From Enterobacteriaceae bacterium 4M9 (GTDB taxonomy: Bacteria > Pseudomonadota > Gammaproteobacteria > Enterobacterales > Enterobacteriaceae): a stretch of DNA of 64,000 nucleotides. Made by a program: the position numbers and the translations under genes. A model generated the notes under the pieces. That model saw nothing but the letters and a program-made list of their open reading frames with translations, was not told the origin of the DNA and did no database searches. Below are positions 1 to 8,420 of the stretch, piece after piece. The first letter of the stretch is position 1. Each line of letters begins with the position of its first letter. Location: assembly GCA_010092695.1 (NCBI GenBank), contig JAADJJ010000001.1, positions 1,426,001 through 1,490,000 on the forward strand, read 5' to 3'.

Positions 1-1238
1 CTGGTGAAAGTCTTGTCAATGACCTGAAGTTGATGGGTACAGGCTGGAAAGCCCCAGAAGCCTATTGCGTGATAATCTGCGCATCTGGAGAACTGACCGC
101 GCAATTGTTGAAGTGTATTGAGATTATGGTTTAACTGAGTAAGTGAACGTTGTTGCTCAGATCTAAACGTTGTTGAAACATCACCATATGCTTGCTGCTG
201 TTGTTCAAGCCAATAAGTGGTATACAGCAGGTGTAGGGTGAGCACCAGCGTGACCAGGACGACACTCCATAAGAGCCTGGGATAATTATGGTTTACAGAA
301 ATAATCACATCATCGGTAGATCTCTTGCCGGGCACAGACATTTTCACTGGCGCACACGGGAGAGGCGCTGCGTTAGAGCCCAGGGCAGGCAGTACCGCAA
401 ATTGTTCTTCCGTCCAACGTGCCCAGGCGCCATGTCGTGTAAATCCCTTGCTGTAGTCACAGAGTAAAATAGTGGTGAGTGAGAATATTGAATGAGAGAA
501 AAGCTGTTCAAAATGGCTGGCCAGCTGGCTTTCTTTTAACCAAACAATGAGCTGATGCGTGAAAATGATGCGTTGAATTTCATCCTGGGTATTACCTGGC
601 TGTGGCACGAGAGTGGACTCCAGCGACGAAAGCGCGTCGAGAAAACTCACCCGTTTAGTGTTTGCCAGATCCATCTCCCCGCTCCAGTTAACTCTGTTAG
701 CTCCAGTGTTATGCTCACTCAGACGGGAATACAGTACGAACGTGCAGGGCAATGAGATTTTGCTGGCAGAGCGTTGATGCCAGATGGTGAGTTGGTCAAG
801 CATCAGTGAGGTATTGTCATGACCGTCCGGTAGAAAAGGAAACAGGGCTCTAAGTTGAGTTTGCGGAGCCTGTTCCTGGAAATATTCAAGTTTTGCTTCA
901 AGTTCTTGTGGAGTACGGATGAGGATCCATGCCATGGAATCAGAATAACGAACCTGCTTTGTTGTCTCTGATTGACCAAACCATTTAGAGGCATAAGGTC
1001 CGAGAATCAGAATCACAACATCCTTTTCTGCTGTACTGAGCACTGGGCTTGTAGCGATGACTGGCGAACCGCTGAGCGATAAAATATGAAGTGCTACGGT
1101 TGCTAATGCCGTCAGCATTACCACCCACAATATATTGCTGATGATAAGGTCATCATCAGAAATGATGCCCACAATTAGAGAAAGTACCATCAGGCATGCG
1201 GCCAGATATTGCGCGTAAGAGAGCCTGGTGTTTTTCAT
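1..1238 (-). CDS. TssM/IcmF-like membrane protein, degenerate P-loop (partial, runs off left edge)
   Basis: The minus strand is open without a stop from an ATG at 1238 to the window edge, giving at least 412 residues. Two hydrophobic segments lie near residues 10-28 and 35-55, then a cytoplasmic stretch, then a third segment near 316-340 (LLWSVVLVTLVLTLHLLY), followed by a periplasmic start. This is the topology of TssM/IcmF, the inner-membrane T6SS anchor. Residues 77-88 read LILGPYASKWFG, which lines up with LLLGPKRAGKTS of the true TssM of this island, so the nucleotide-binding GKT is lost. The section before the third helix is about 200 residues shorter than in that TssM. The gene follows a TssL-like gene on the same strand. 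What is seen is topology and the LGP remnant; membership in the TssM family is inference. It could be an accessory membrane-complex part or a decaying paralogue. Confidence 0.6.
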   Translation of the reverse strand, partial: MKNTRLSYAQYLAACLMVLSLIVGIISDDDLIISNILWVVMLTALATVALHILSLSGSPVIATSPVLSTAEKDVVILILGPYASKWFGQSETTKQVRYSDSMAWILIRTPQELEAKLEYFQEQAPQTQLRALFPFLPDGHDNTSLMLDQLTIWHQRSASKISLPCTFVLYSRLSEHNTGANRVNWSGEMDLANTKRVSFLDALSSLESTLVPQPGNTQDEIQRIIFTHQLIVWLKESQLASHFEQLFSHSIFSLTTILLCDYSKGFTRHGAWARWTEEQFAVLPALGSNAAPLPCAPVKMSVPGKRSTDDVIISVNHNYPRLLWSVVLVTLVLTLHLLYTTYWLEQQQQAYGDVSTTFRSEQQRSLTQLNHNLNTLQQLRGQFSRCADYHAIGFWGFPACTHQLQVIDKTFT

Positions 1239-1874
1239 TTAGGGCCTCGTCATAAGATAGCTGTAGCAACCGGCCCATACGCAGGCTAGTACGACAAAGG
1301 CAATACCTATATGCCACTGTAATAAGTGACGTAATTTTCTGTCGGCGCGTAATCCGGCGATATCACCCGATATTTGCTGTAGAGGTTGCTGTTCTGAATC
1401 AGGCTGAGGTGCGCTACAGGTATTGTTGACGGCCGGTGGCGTGGCGATGGGGACGCCAGCCTGTAATGAAGGGCAAAGGGTACTTAATGTTTGAACATAA
1501 TGCGCAATGTCAGGATGACTGGATTGGGTCAGTAAATGATGGTGCTGCAAGGTGAAAACGTTACCTTCTACTTTAGGATAGAAATACTGGCTTAGCGGCG
1601 ATGAGTGCTTGCCTGGAACTGGACTTTGAAACTGGTTTTGAATCAGCAACTCACTGATATGGCAAATTAACCGCAATAAGGCGTCAATTTCTTGATGCGA
1701 GTGTCCCTCGCCTTGTAATGAAAGGCTGAATGCTTCTATTCGGCTATAAAGCATAAACTGAAAAGATGAGCGTGACGGAATCACGCCTGACATTGATACC
1801 AGGAGATTTGTCGCCATAATTTTATTAAACAGCTTTTTTGCACTCACAATGGCTTCTCCAGAACCGTCCCCCAT
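1239..1874 (-). CDS. Small DotU/TssL-like tail-anchored membrane protein
   Basis: A 211-residue protein with one hydrophobic segment near its C-terminus (about residues 188-207), the layout of DotU/TssL: cytoplasmic domain, then a single membrane helix. The pattern LLVSMS...IEAFSL...LLRLICHISELL resembles the section of the island's TssL that reads LLLALS...NEISLF...VRYCLCTALDEA, but most conserved DotU residues are missing. It lacks the OmpA-like domain of the main TssL. Its start overlaps the end of the glycosyltransferase gene by 31 bases, and the TssM-like gene starts one base after its stop, so the three are probably translated together. A second, degenerate TssL-TssM pair is the likeliest reading; an unrelated membrane protein cannot be excluded. 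The first ATG is used; an internal ATG at residue 20 (position 1817) is an alternative start. Confidence 0.55.
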   Translation of the reverse strand: MGDGSGEAIVSAKKLFNKIMATNLLVSMSGVIPSRSSFQFMLYSRIEAFSLSLQGEGHSHQEIDALLRLICHISELLIQNQFQSPVPGKHSSPLSQYFYPKVEGNVFTLQHHHLLTQSSHPDIAHYVQTLSTLCPSLQAGVPIATPPAVNNTCSAPQPDSEQQPLQQISGDIAGLRADRKLRHLLQWHIGIAFVVLACVWAGCYSYLMTRP

Positions 1875-3187
1875 CCATCTTCTTCATGCCACGGGCATAT
1901 GCGCAGAGTCAGGTTATCTAGCGACCAGGAAGAGGAAAAAACGAGGTTGAACTCGTAGTGGATGTCGTCAGTGTTCTTCAGTTGTGCAATAAATTCTTTC
2001 GTGCTGTTTTGCTGTATCATCACGGCCTGGTTATTGCCGTTGTAGACACCAACATGCCACCGGACGACGCCTGGCGCTGTCGTGTTAATTTCATCATGTG
2101 CAATGCGTATTTTTTTTTCTACATAGCCGTGTAATGATGCGAGCCATTGCTCATGGTTATCAGGTAACTGCGTAAAATAGGTTTTTTTCTCTGTTCCAGC
2201 TATTTCTGGGTGAATGTATTGATTTTTAAAATCAATCCCGGATCGATATTGATACTCATCAATGGTTCTTTTATTGCCGAGATTAAATTGAGCCGGAACC
2301 TCATCATCCTCGGACAGGCCAATAACATTTTTGATTCTCTCTTTTGACGTTTTATCGATCTCCCACCATGCTTGCCTGACAAGACCTTTTTGCTTTGCTT
2401 CATTACTGTGGTCGCCCCAGATTTTAGGATGGTCCTTGCGTGTGTAATAATGCCAGAGTAAGGTGATATGTGGGCTCCATATATCATAACCGTGTGTAAA
2501 GGCACGCACAGCCATGCTGATTTCTTCACCCATAAAAAAAATTTCAGGATCATTGGGAACATTTTTCGCAAAATGGCCGTCGGCAAAGATATATCCTCCA
2601 GCCAGAAAGCAGGTGCGTAACGGGGCGCTGGCGGTAAATATATGCGGTTTGAATTTTGGGATTTTGTCATTATTAAAACCAGCAAAGACGACACGACTAG
2701 TATAGCTTTGCCTTTCTTCCTGCTCCGCTTTGTTGAAGGTATACCCTGGTGGGTAACAGCTTAATACAGGCCGTTCACTCTGCAAGCGGAGTGATTCGAG
2801 CGTGTTGATCATTACGCTATCCCAGTGAGTAATAAATCGGGAGTGAGAGTCAATTTGCATAAAATAAGACTCTTGCGAATAGCGGGATTCAGCAAGGCTG
2901 CGCGCCCAGCAGGCACCTTTGCTGTTGAAATAATTGACGGCGATGACATCTATGGCAGCACCCTGCCACTCGAAAGAATAACCGACAAAATCAGCATGGC
3001 TGAAGGTTTCGACAAGCGTCATGCCTTTATTGATAAATGGCTGGATATTGAGATCATCCTGCCAGCATATTGAAATATGAAGATGTTGAGGGTGTTCAGC
3101 TTCTGAAAACATATTTTCTAGCGTGGGAAGCAGCTCAGTGTCACGATAGCTGGCGACACTGACAAAAATTTTTGCAGCGGTATTCAT
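1844..3187 (-). CDS. GT60-like (polypeptide GlcNAc-transferase type) glycosyltransferase
   Basis: A 447-residue cytosolic protein without signal peptide. The N-terminus IFVSVASYRDTEL (residues 7-19), the motif FMQIDSHSRF (109-118, with a DxH metal/nucleotide-sugar site at D113-H115), FMGEE (218-222) and LWHYYTR (244-250) are hallmarks of the GlcNAc family (CAZy GT60), whose characterised members in Dictyostelium (Skp1 modification) and Trypanosoma cruzi add GlcNAc to hydroxyproline or threonine of proteins using UDP-GlcNAc. The region after about residue 330 looks like an extra beta-rich domain and has no match I recognise. The gene lies in the minus-strand T6SS operon between the fimbrial adhesin and the TssL-like gene. 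Its target is unknown; Thr/Pro-rich VgrG, pilins or the adhesin are candidates. Family assignment is from motifs only. Confidence 0.75.
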   Translation of the reverse strand: MNTAAKIFVSVASYRDTELLPTLENMFSEAEHPQHLHISICWQDDLNIQPFINKGMTLVETFSHADFVGYSFEWQGAAIDVIAVNYFNSKGACWARSLAESRYSQESYFMQIDSHSRFITHWDSVMINTLESLRLQSERPVLSCYPPGYTFNKAEQEERQSYTSRVVFAGFNNDKIPKFKPHIFTASAPLRTCFLAGGYIFADGHFAKNVPNDPEIFFMGEEISMAVRAFTHGYDIWSPHITLLWHYYTRKDHPKIWGDHSNEAKQKGLVRQAWWEIDKTSKERIKNVIGLSEDDEVPAQFNLGNKRTIDEYQYRSGIDFKNQYIHPEIAGTEKKTYFTQLPDNHEQWLASLHGYVEKKIRIAHDEINTTAPGVVRWHVGVYNGNNQAVMIQQNSTKEFIAQLKNTDDIHYEFNLVFSSSWSLDNLTLRICPWHEEDGWGTVLEKPL

Positions 3188-3214
3188 AAAGAACCTATAT
3201 CAATAACAACTATA

Positions 3215-4210
3215 TCAGTTTATCTGTAAAATAATTTCGGCAGTTGCGGTAAATTGACCATTTGCAGGGAATTTTGTTGTGGAAGTGGGCATTAGTGTGG
3301 CCGTCCAGTTAAATTCCACTGGAGTGTTGCTGGCAATATTTTGCCGTTTCTCAAGGCTGGTTCCATTGGTATCCATCGGTGTGCCGTTGGAATCGCTGAT
3401 CATTATTTTTAATCGGTCAAGGTTCCCCTGGCTATCTTTAACTTTAATTGCCTTGAAATCTTCGGTAATTTCCTGCGCCGATAATGTTGCGCTTGCCGAA
3501 TACGTGTTGTAATCCGTTGCACAGTTCAGCGTGAAATTCAGCGGCCTTATTACACCGCCACCCAGATCGCCCGCTGTCACGATATTGAAATCTACCATTT
3601 TATCGCCCTCAATCTGGCACACAGGTGTACTGATAATAGAGAGCGCACCCAGGTTAAGCCGTTGTGCATAGTTACTGGGAATCGCTGCGTTGACCCAGTT
3701 GTAAGCGACAATTCCACCTGGGTGGAGTAAGTCACCCGCCGTGTTAGTTAATGATAATGTCGGTTTCGTTTTGTAGATTTCAATAGCAAAGAACGAACCC
3801 GAGGGATAGTTCATTCGAGCTTCATTCAGCACTGAAACTGATGGGAAAGAGCCTTCAGCCTCACCGTTGTTCCATTTGGGTTTTATCGCTAACCCGTCAA
3901 TATTTGAGGCAAACATTTTATCTGACAGCATGGTACTCAGTAATTCAGTGACGCTTTTCCCGTAATTCTCACCGGGGACGCAGTTGACATAACTGATTTT
4001 TCCTTGCTGCGGGTTTGATTCAAGCCTGATGATGGGGTTGACCGTGTCAACGGGTGCATCTGCGTCAATAGCGATACGCATTTGCCCGATATTTAGTGTT
4101 GTTGGTGAAACGCCTCCCAGCTCTGTAGTGGTATCCAACTCACATTGTGCCGCAGCGTGCAAGGAGATGAATAGCAAGGAAAACGGGGTGATAAGCGTCA
4201 GTAATTTCAT
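3215..4210 (-). CDS. Fimbrial tip adhesin-like protein (two-domain)
   Basis: A 331-residue secreted protein with a signal peptide (cleavage near AAA-QC, residue about 21). The N-terminal half (to about 185) is unlike ordinary pilins and has the size of a receptor-binding lectin domain. The C-terminal part (about 190-331) is pilin-like: a Cys in STPVCQIEG, a second in FTLNCATDY, and a final alternating strand TATAEIILQIN, as in FimH-type adhesins that are completed by donor-strand exchange. It stands in the minus-strand T6SS operon between tssA and the glycosyltransferase, 5-10 kb from and opposite to the pilin, chaperone and usher genes it probably works with. The receptor is unknown. Few bases separate it from tssA, so it is likely co-transcribed with the T6SS genes. 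Confidence 0.7.
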   Translation of the reverse strand: MKLLTLITPFSLLFISLHAAAQCELDTTTELGGVSPTTLNIGQMRIAIDADAPVDTVNPIIRLESNPQQGKISYVNCVPGENYGKSVTELLSTMLSDKMFASNIDGLAIKPKWNNGEAEGSFPSVSVLNEARMNYPSGSFFAIEIYKTKPTLSLTNTAGDLLHPGGIVAYNWVNAAIPSNYAQRLNLGALSIISTPVCQIEGDKMVDFNIVTAGDLGGGVIRPLNFTLNCATDYNTYSASATLSAQEITEDFKAIKVKDSQGNLDRLKIMISDSNGTPMDTNGTSLEKRQNIASNTPVEFNWTATLMPTSTTKFPANGQFTATAEIILQIN

Positions 4211-4214
4211 GGTA

Positions 4215-5276
4215 TTAATCCTGCCTGTTAGTCAGATGAGCAATCAATTCCTGAGGCAACAGCTTGAAAAGTTCGCTGAAGTTTTTCCCGATGATTTGCT
4301 CAGTGAGGTGTAGCAAACCGTCTGCCGGGCTGCTTGGCTCTGTTCGGATAAACCAGGCACGTAACTCCTGAATCTGATTCAATGCGTCATGTCTGCTATT
4401 GATACTACGGTGTACCAGGGTATGCGCCACTTCAGAGACTGATGGCGCGGCGTTGAGTGGCTCCTCAGTCAACACCGGCGTGTTATGACAAATTGCGGCA
4501 AATTCCCTTTCTTTTGCCTGAGGAGGTGGAGCAATGCATTCTTTGGGATGACGTGGTGTGAAACACTCCACCAGCAGTCTGAGCCTACTGATGTCGGGCG
4601 CGGCTTCTTGAAGCGTTTGCGCCATTAAAGACTCCAGCTCCTGCAGGTACTGCGCCGCCTGGTAAAAGGCGATAATTTCATCCGGTGAATGCTGATGCCA
4701 TTCGTTAAGCATATTTTCGAGCGTATGAGAGGGGAGTGCGCCCTCTTCGCGCGGGATTTGGTTCGCTTTTTCAATATCGCGCACCGTCGCGACTATGCCC
4801 TGAACGCCCGGCAGTGAAATCTGGCGTAAATCGGCCATCAACCCTTCATGTGCCGCGAGTTCGGCTAGCGCATTGGCCCGCATAATCGGGTCGAACTCAC
4901 CCTCATCTGCAAGCTGCGGGTGAAGGTTATCTGGCCAGATTTTCAAGGCTTGCAGAAGAAGTTCCAGCCCCTCAGCCAGGGCAATAGCACCGTGTTGTCG
5001 CACCATACAGCGTATAAAGATAATAATTATCCGAATGTCTTTCGTATGGGAAAGCAATAGGCGGCATTCACGCTCAATCTCGACCCAGTTAACAGGCTCA
5101 GCGGCTTCGACGAAGTTGCCGTATTCCGCCCCCATTCGTGGTTCGAGTTGGCTCAATAAAAGAATAAACTTTGAATTGTATTCCGGGTTTTCACCGCAGG
5201 GGGTTTCGTCAGAAACGGGGGTGAGAACCGTCTGAAACCACTCTGGATAAGGTCTGTGCTGAGAGTTACTCATCAT
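4215..5276 (-). CDS. tssA: T6SS cap/assembly protein TssA (ImpA family)
   Basis: A 353-residue protein from the chosen start. The N-terminal ImpA domain is clear (ETPCGENPEY, then INWVEIERECR-like VNWVEIERECRLLL, and GLELLLQALKIWPDNLHPQ). The C-terminal end (WFIRTEPSSPADGLL...GKNFSELFKLLPQEL) matches the short TssA class. TssA coordinates baseplate attachment and sheath polymerisation in the cytoplasm. A longer reading frame begins at 5336, but ATG codons at 5276/5273 follow an AGG-type ribosome-binding site, overlap the tssG stop by about 11 bases, and remove a poorly conserved N-terminal stretch, so 5276 is preferred. It is the third gene of the minus-strand operon. Confidence 0.88.
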   Translation of the reverse strand: MMSNSQHRPYPEWFQTVLTPVSDETPCGENPEYNSKFILLLSQLEPRMGAEYGNFVEAAEPVNWVEIERECRLLLSHTKDIRIIIIFIRCMVRQHGAIALAEGLELLLQALKIWPDNLHPQLADEGEFDPIMRANALAELAAHEGLMADLRQISLPGVQGIVATVRDIEKANQIPREEGALPSHTLENMLNEWHQHSPDEIIAFYQAAQYLQELESLMAQTLQEAAPDISRLRLLVECFTPRHPKECIAPPPQAKEREFAAICHNTPVLTEEPLNAAPSVSEVAHTLVHRSINSRHDALNQIQELRAWFIRTEPSSPADGLLHLTEQIIGKNFSELFKLLPQELIAHLTNRQD

Positions 5277-6324
5277 TTTTCCTGTCTGATCTGGGGGGGA
5301 CATTACGGGACGAATAGCATTGAATTTCTGGTTCAAAAGTCATGCCAGAGACGGGTTCACGGTTATCCGCGCGTTCAAGCCAGGTGGTATAGCCCAGCTG
5401 GGTCCCTTCTCCGAGTATTGTGGGAGGAACTTCTTGTGCACAAAGCAATAAGCTCACTTCCCAGGCAAATTCAAAACCCACAAATTGCCTTACCCATTCG
5501 CGAAGAACAGGCAGATCGTTTCCCCAGGGGCTAAAGCCCATATATTGCGAAAGGGTCAATGGACCGAAAGTGAGACGAAACTTATGCTGACGATCGGCTG
5601 TTGCGTTACCTAAAATGGCACCATCTCCGAGTAACTGATTCCCGTCGCTGGCACCAATCTGGGTACAGTCGCCATCCTGAAGGATTATCCAGTGATTAAC
5701 ATATTCATGAAGGGTGACTTCGGTATTAAAGTAAAAGCGTAGCGCGCCAACGAGGCCTTCAGGATTCCTGGCCTCCCGAACAAGATGCGAGGAGGCGGCG
5801 AGGCGTGGATGTAACGGTAAGATCTCATCAGACAGGTCTTCGGCGCGCATTCCCATGATGCTGCTGATGTAAAAGGAAAATATTTCATCACCATGGCGAT
5901 CCAGTGAGGCTGTATCCTGGGAAACAAACCATGCCCGGTAAAACAATGACAATGCCCGATGGTGAAAAAGATCCACAAAATCCATTTGTGCAGTGTCATT
6001 GAATTCAGCTCGATTGTAGGCCTGCTCAGTAAGATGCAGCGGCATTGCCCCCTGCGGTCCCCAGACACCTAAGCTATAAAGCTGTATGCATGTTTTATCA
6101 TTCTGTTGAACTATCTGGCTGATTTCACGGGGTGAAAACATCATGTGGGGATATTGCCCAATCTGAAATGCTTCCTGCCTCGGATGGCTTGCTGTGCCTG
6201 GAGAAGGGGCATCTGGCGTCCGGGCCGAGATGGCACGCATTACGCTGACAAAACCTGCGTTCCACGGTTGTGCTTCGTCGTACCATACATCAACGCAAGG
6301 GATAGATTTTGCCATCACAGGCAT
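5266..6324 (-). CDS. tssG: T6SS baseplate protein TssG
   Basis: A 352-residue protein of the TssG/ImpH family, part of the cytoplasmic baseplate wedge with TssE, TssF and TssK. The diagnostic section YSLGVWGPQGAMPLHLTEQ lies at about residues 83-101, followed by DFVDLFHHRALSLFYRAW, both typical of the family. Length is normal. It overlaps tssF upstream by about 10 bases and tssA downstream by about 11 bases, as expected for translationally coupled baseplate genes. ATG at 6312 (residue 5, MAKSIPC) is an alternative start. Confidence 0.92.
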   Translation of the reverse strand: MPVMAKSIPCVDVWYDEAQPWNAGFVSVMRAISARTPDAPSPGTASHPRQEAFQIGQYPHMMFSPREISQIVQQNDKTCIQLYSLGVWGPQGAMPLHLTEQAYNRAEFNDTAQMDFVDLFHHRALSLFYRAWFVSQDTASLDRHGDEIFSFYISSIMGMRAEDLSDEILPLHPRLAASSHLVREARNPEGLVGALRFYFNTEVTLHEYVNHWIILQDGDCTQIGASDGNQLLGDGAILGNATADRQHKFRLTFGPLTLSQYMGFSPWGNDLPVLREWVRQFVGFEFAWEVSLLLCAQEVPPTILGEGTQLGYTTWLERADNREPVSGMTFEPEIQCYSSRNVPPRSDRKNDE

Positions 6325-8195
6325 CCTCGATGTCCGGCCCTGGGTCGCCAGTGAGCAATTCTCCCTCGTTGCATAGAGATCATTTCTGTTTCTGTGAATG
6401 TATTGATAGCAACGTGACGCGAGAGATAGTTTTCCATGACCATACCGAACAGGTAAGGGCTGATACCGGAGAAACCGTCTTCATCGACGGTGAGCGTACA
6501 GCGAATACCTCGCCCATAGATAAGCAATCCATTTCCCGGTAAGCGACTGGTGACAGGTTCGCTCTTGCATCCCACCAGAGAATCAATTTGCCTGAGTGAG
6601 GGATGATCTGAATTACTCACATAAAGTTGCAGGATAGTGCGCAAGGCTTCTCCGCCTTTGCTATGGTCCATATCGTGCAGCGGCAGGTAATTCAGGCTGA
6701 GTTGGCGAATGAGTCGCCAGGCCGATTCACCTGAAGCAAATGGAGGTTGTGGTGAGCTGGGCTGAAAGACAAAACGAGCACCACGAACGGGGGCCGAATC
6801 GGGCATCATCAGCACATAATCATCAGTTGCACAAAGCAACCGGGGCAGGTCACGATTCGTCGTTAGCGCTTCGAGTGATAAATAGCGGATATCATCGCTA
6901 TACGGTGCATCGCGTTGATCTACAATTGACAGGAAAACTTCCGTGCCATTGTAAAGTGTGCGGGTTTTATATTTGCGGTGATTGGTGCCGGCTGGGCGAT
7001 TTTTGCGGCTGACCGAGAAGTATCGATTAGCCTCTTTATTGTCCTGATGACGAGTGTGATACAGCGGGCGAAAGGCGATTTCTTTGCTAGTTTCCGCCTG
7101 TTGCCCAAAGACTTTAGTAATGGCGTAGATTTCAAAATCCAGAGGGCGGCTGCGGTCTGCCACAACATGAAATTCATTCTGAGCACGATTTATCTCAACA
7201 CGGTCAATGCGTTTAGAGAATAAATTGATAACCGGGGTGCAGTATAATAAGAAGTTTTTCTCTGAGACCATCCCCGTTAACTCAGGCGAAAGATCATCTA
7301 ATAATATAATGATTTCAGCCTGATTTGTGTGATTGTTTTTCATCCCTTCCGCGAGTTGCATCAGAGTGAAAAAGTAGAAGCGTTGTCTGCATGAAAAGTA
7401 TTCATGAAGCAGATTATGGCCATGAAATCCATTCCAGGTTGTTGGCAACAAGCTTTCCTGAGGGCTAAGGTTATCTAACAATATGATGTTGCTATTGATA
7501 ACGGTGTCAGTTGCATTATTACCGTGCCCGTGGCGGATAATCGATGCTACATGACGACTATGCAGTAGCTCAAATATATGGGATACAATTCGCTCATCTC
7601 CATCAATATAAACCGGTAGACGATCAAATCCCTCAAGTTGTGAAAACTTCAAATCACCTGGCAACTGTAAATGAATACGCATCGCTGCTTTAAGCCTGGA
7701 TGTATTAATCCGGTATTTGTCCATATCGGGTATGTCAGGTGGTAAGGATCCGAGCTGCACTTGCGTTATTTTGACAGGCCATAACTGAACATCCTGGCCA
7801 GTTCTAAATTCACAGCGTGTATCCTCACCAGGGACGATTTGAGTAAATACCGCACTGTTGCGTTTAACACAATAGCCACTTGTCAGGTTTCCCTCTTTTA
7901 AGCTGGGTTGAAGCTGCACTACGCACATAGACGGCGTGGGCGCGGTGTAGTTGGGATAAACAACATTAAGCAGCCGCTGTGTGAAATCAGGAAAGCCTGC
8001 ATCCAGTTTAATTTGTGTTCTGGCCGCGAGAAAACAGAATGATTCAATCAAACGCTCAACATAAGGATCGGCAACTTCAATCCCTTGCATACCCAGACGA
8101 CCAGCAATTTTAGGGTGCTTCTCAGCAAAAATGCGCGACATTTCACGCATGAATGTTAATTCTTTGTTGTAATAATTGAGGAAGTTATGATCCAC
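6315..8195 (-). CDS. tssF: T6SS baseplate protein TssF
   Basis: A 626-residue protein of the TssF/ImpG (VasA) family. The N-terminus is diagnostic: LNYYNKELTFMREMSRIFAE, then HPKIAGRLGM...DPYVERLIESFCFLAAR, then FPDFTQRLLNVVYPNYTAP. Two TssF copies form the trifurcated core of each baseplate wedge together with TssG. Length matches the family (about 580-630). It is the first gene of the minus-strand operon, divergent from clpV across a 225-base gap that should hold both promoters. Confidence 0.95.
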   Translation of the reverse strand: MDHNFLNYYNKELTFMREMSRIFAEKHPKIAGRLGMQGIEVADPYVERLIESFCFLAARTQIKLDAGFPDFTQRLLNVVYPNYTAPTPSMCVVQLQPSLKEGNLTSGYCVKRNSAVFTQIVPGEDTRCEFRTGQDVQLWPVKITQVQLGSLPPDIPDMDKYRINTSRLKAAMRIHLQLPGDLKFSQLEGFDRLPVYIDGDERIVSHIFELLHSRHVASIIRHGHGNNATDTVINSNIILLDNLSPQESLLPTTWNGFHGHNLLHEYFSCRQRFYFFTLMQLAEGMKNNHTNQAEIIILLDDLSPELTGMVSEKNFLLYCTPVINLFSKRIDRVEINRAQNEFHVVADRSRPLDFEIYAITKVFGQQAETSKEIAFRPLYHTRHQDNKEANRYFSVSRKNRPAGTNHRKYKTRTLYNGTEVFLSIVDQRDAPYSDDIRYLSLEALTTNRDLPRLLCATDDYVLMMPDSAPVRGARFVFQPSSPQPPFASGESAWRLIRQLSLNYLPLHDMDHSKGGEALRTILQLYVSNSDHPSLRQIDSLVGCKSEPVTSRLPGNGLLIYGRGIRCTLTVDEDGFSGISPYLFGMVMENYLSRHVAINTFTETEMISMQRGRIAHWRPRAGHRGCL

Positions 8196-8420
8196 TTATC
8201 TAACCCTGGCTATATGCTATATTCTTTAAGATTTTTTTCTGCGGGCTGAGTCTAGGCACCGGATATTACTAAATCAACGCGGACTGATTTTTTTAGGAAT
8301 TCGTTAATTGCATTGTCTGAGTTTTCTCTCTGGGGAATGCTACAAGTTGCAATACGATTTTTTGTCAGGAAATATAGCCACCAGAAAACCTCCGGGAAAT
8401 GAATCTAAAAGGCACTATTT
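8196..8420. promoter_or_regulatory. Divergent promoter region between tssF and tssH
   Basis: This AT-rich 225-base gap separates the two diverging T6SS operons and must contain their promoters. T-rich stretches are present on both strands, but I could not pick convincing -35/-10 pairs or a known operator, so only the general role is claimed. Confidence 0.5.

Noticed and set aside
555..994. Short plus- and minus-strand frames at the left edge
   Set aside because: They lie within the long open minus-strand TssM-like gene, which is continuous from 1238 to the edge.
2200..2694. 164-residue minus-strand frame nested in the glycosyltransferase gene
   Set aside because: Same strand but other frame within conserved GT60 motifs; no ribosome-binding site or family.
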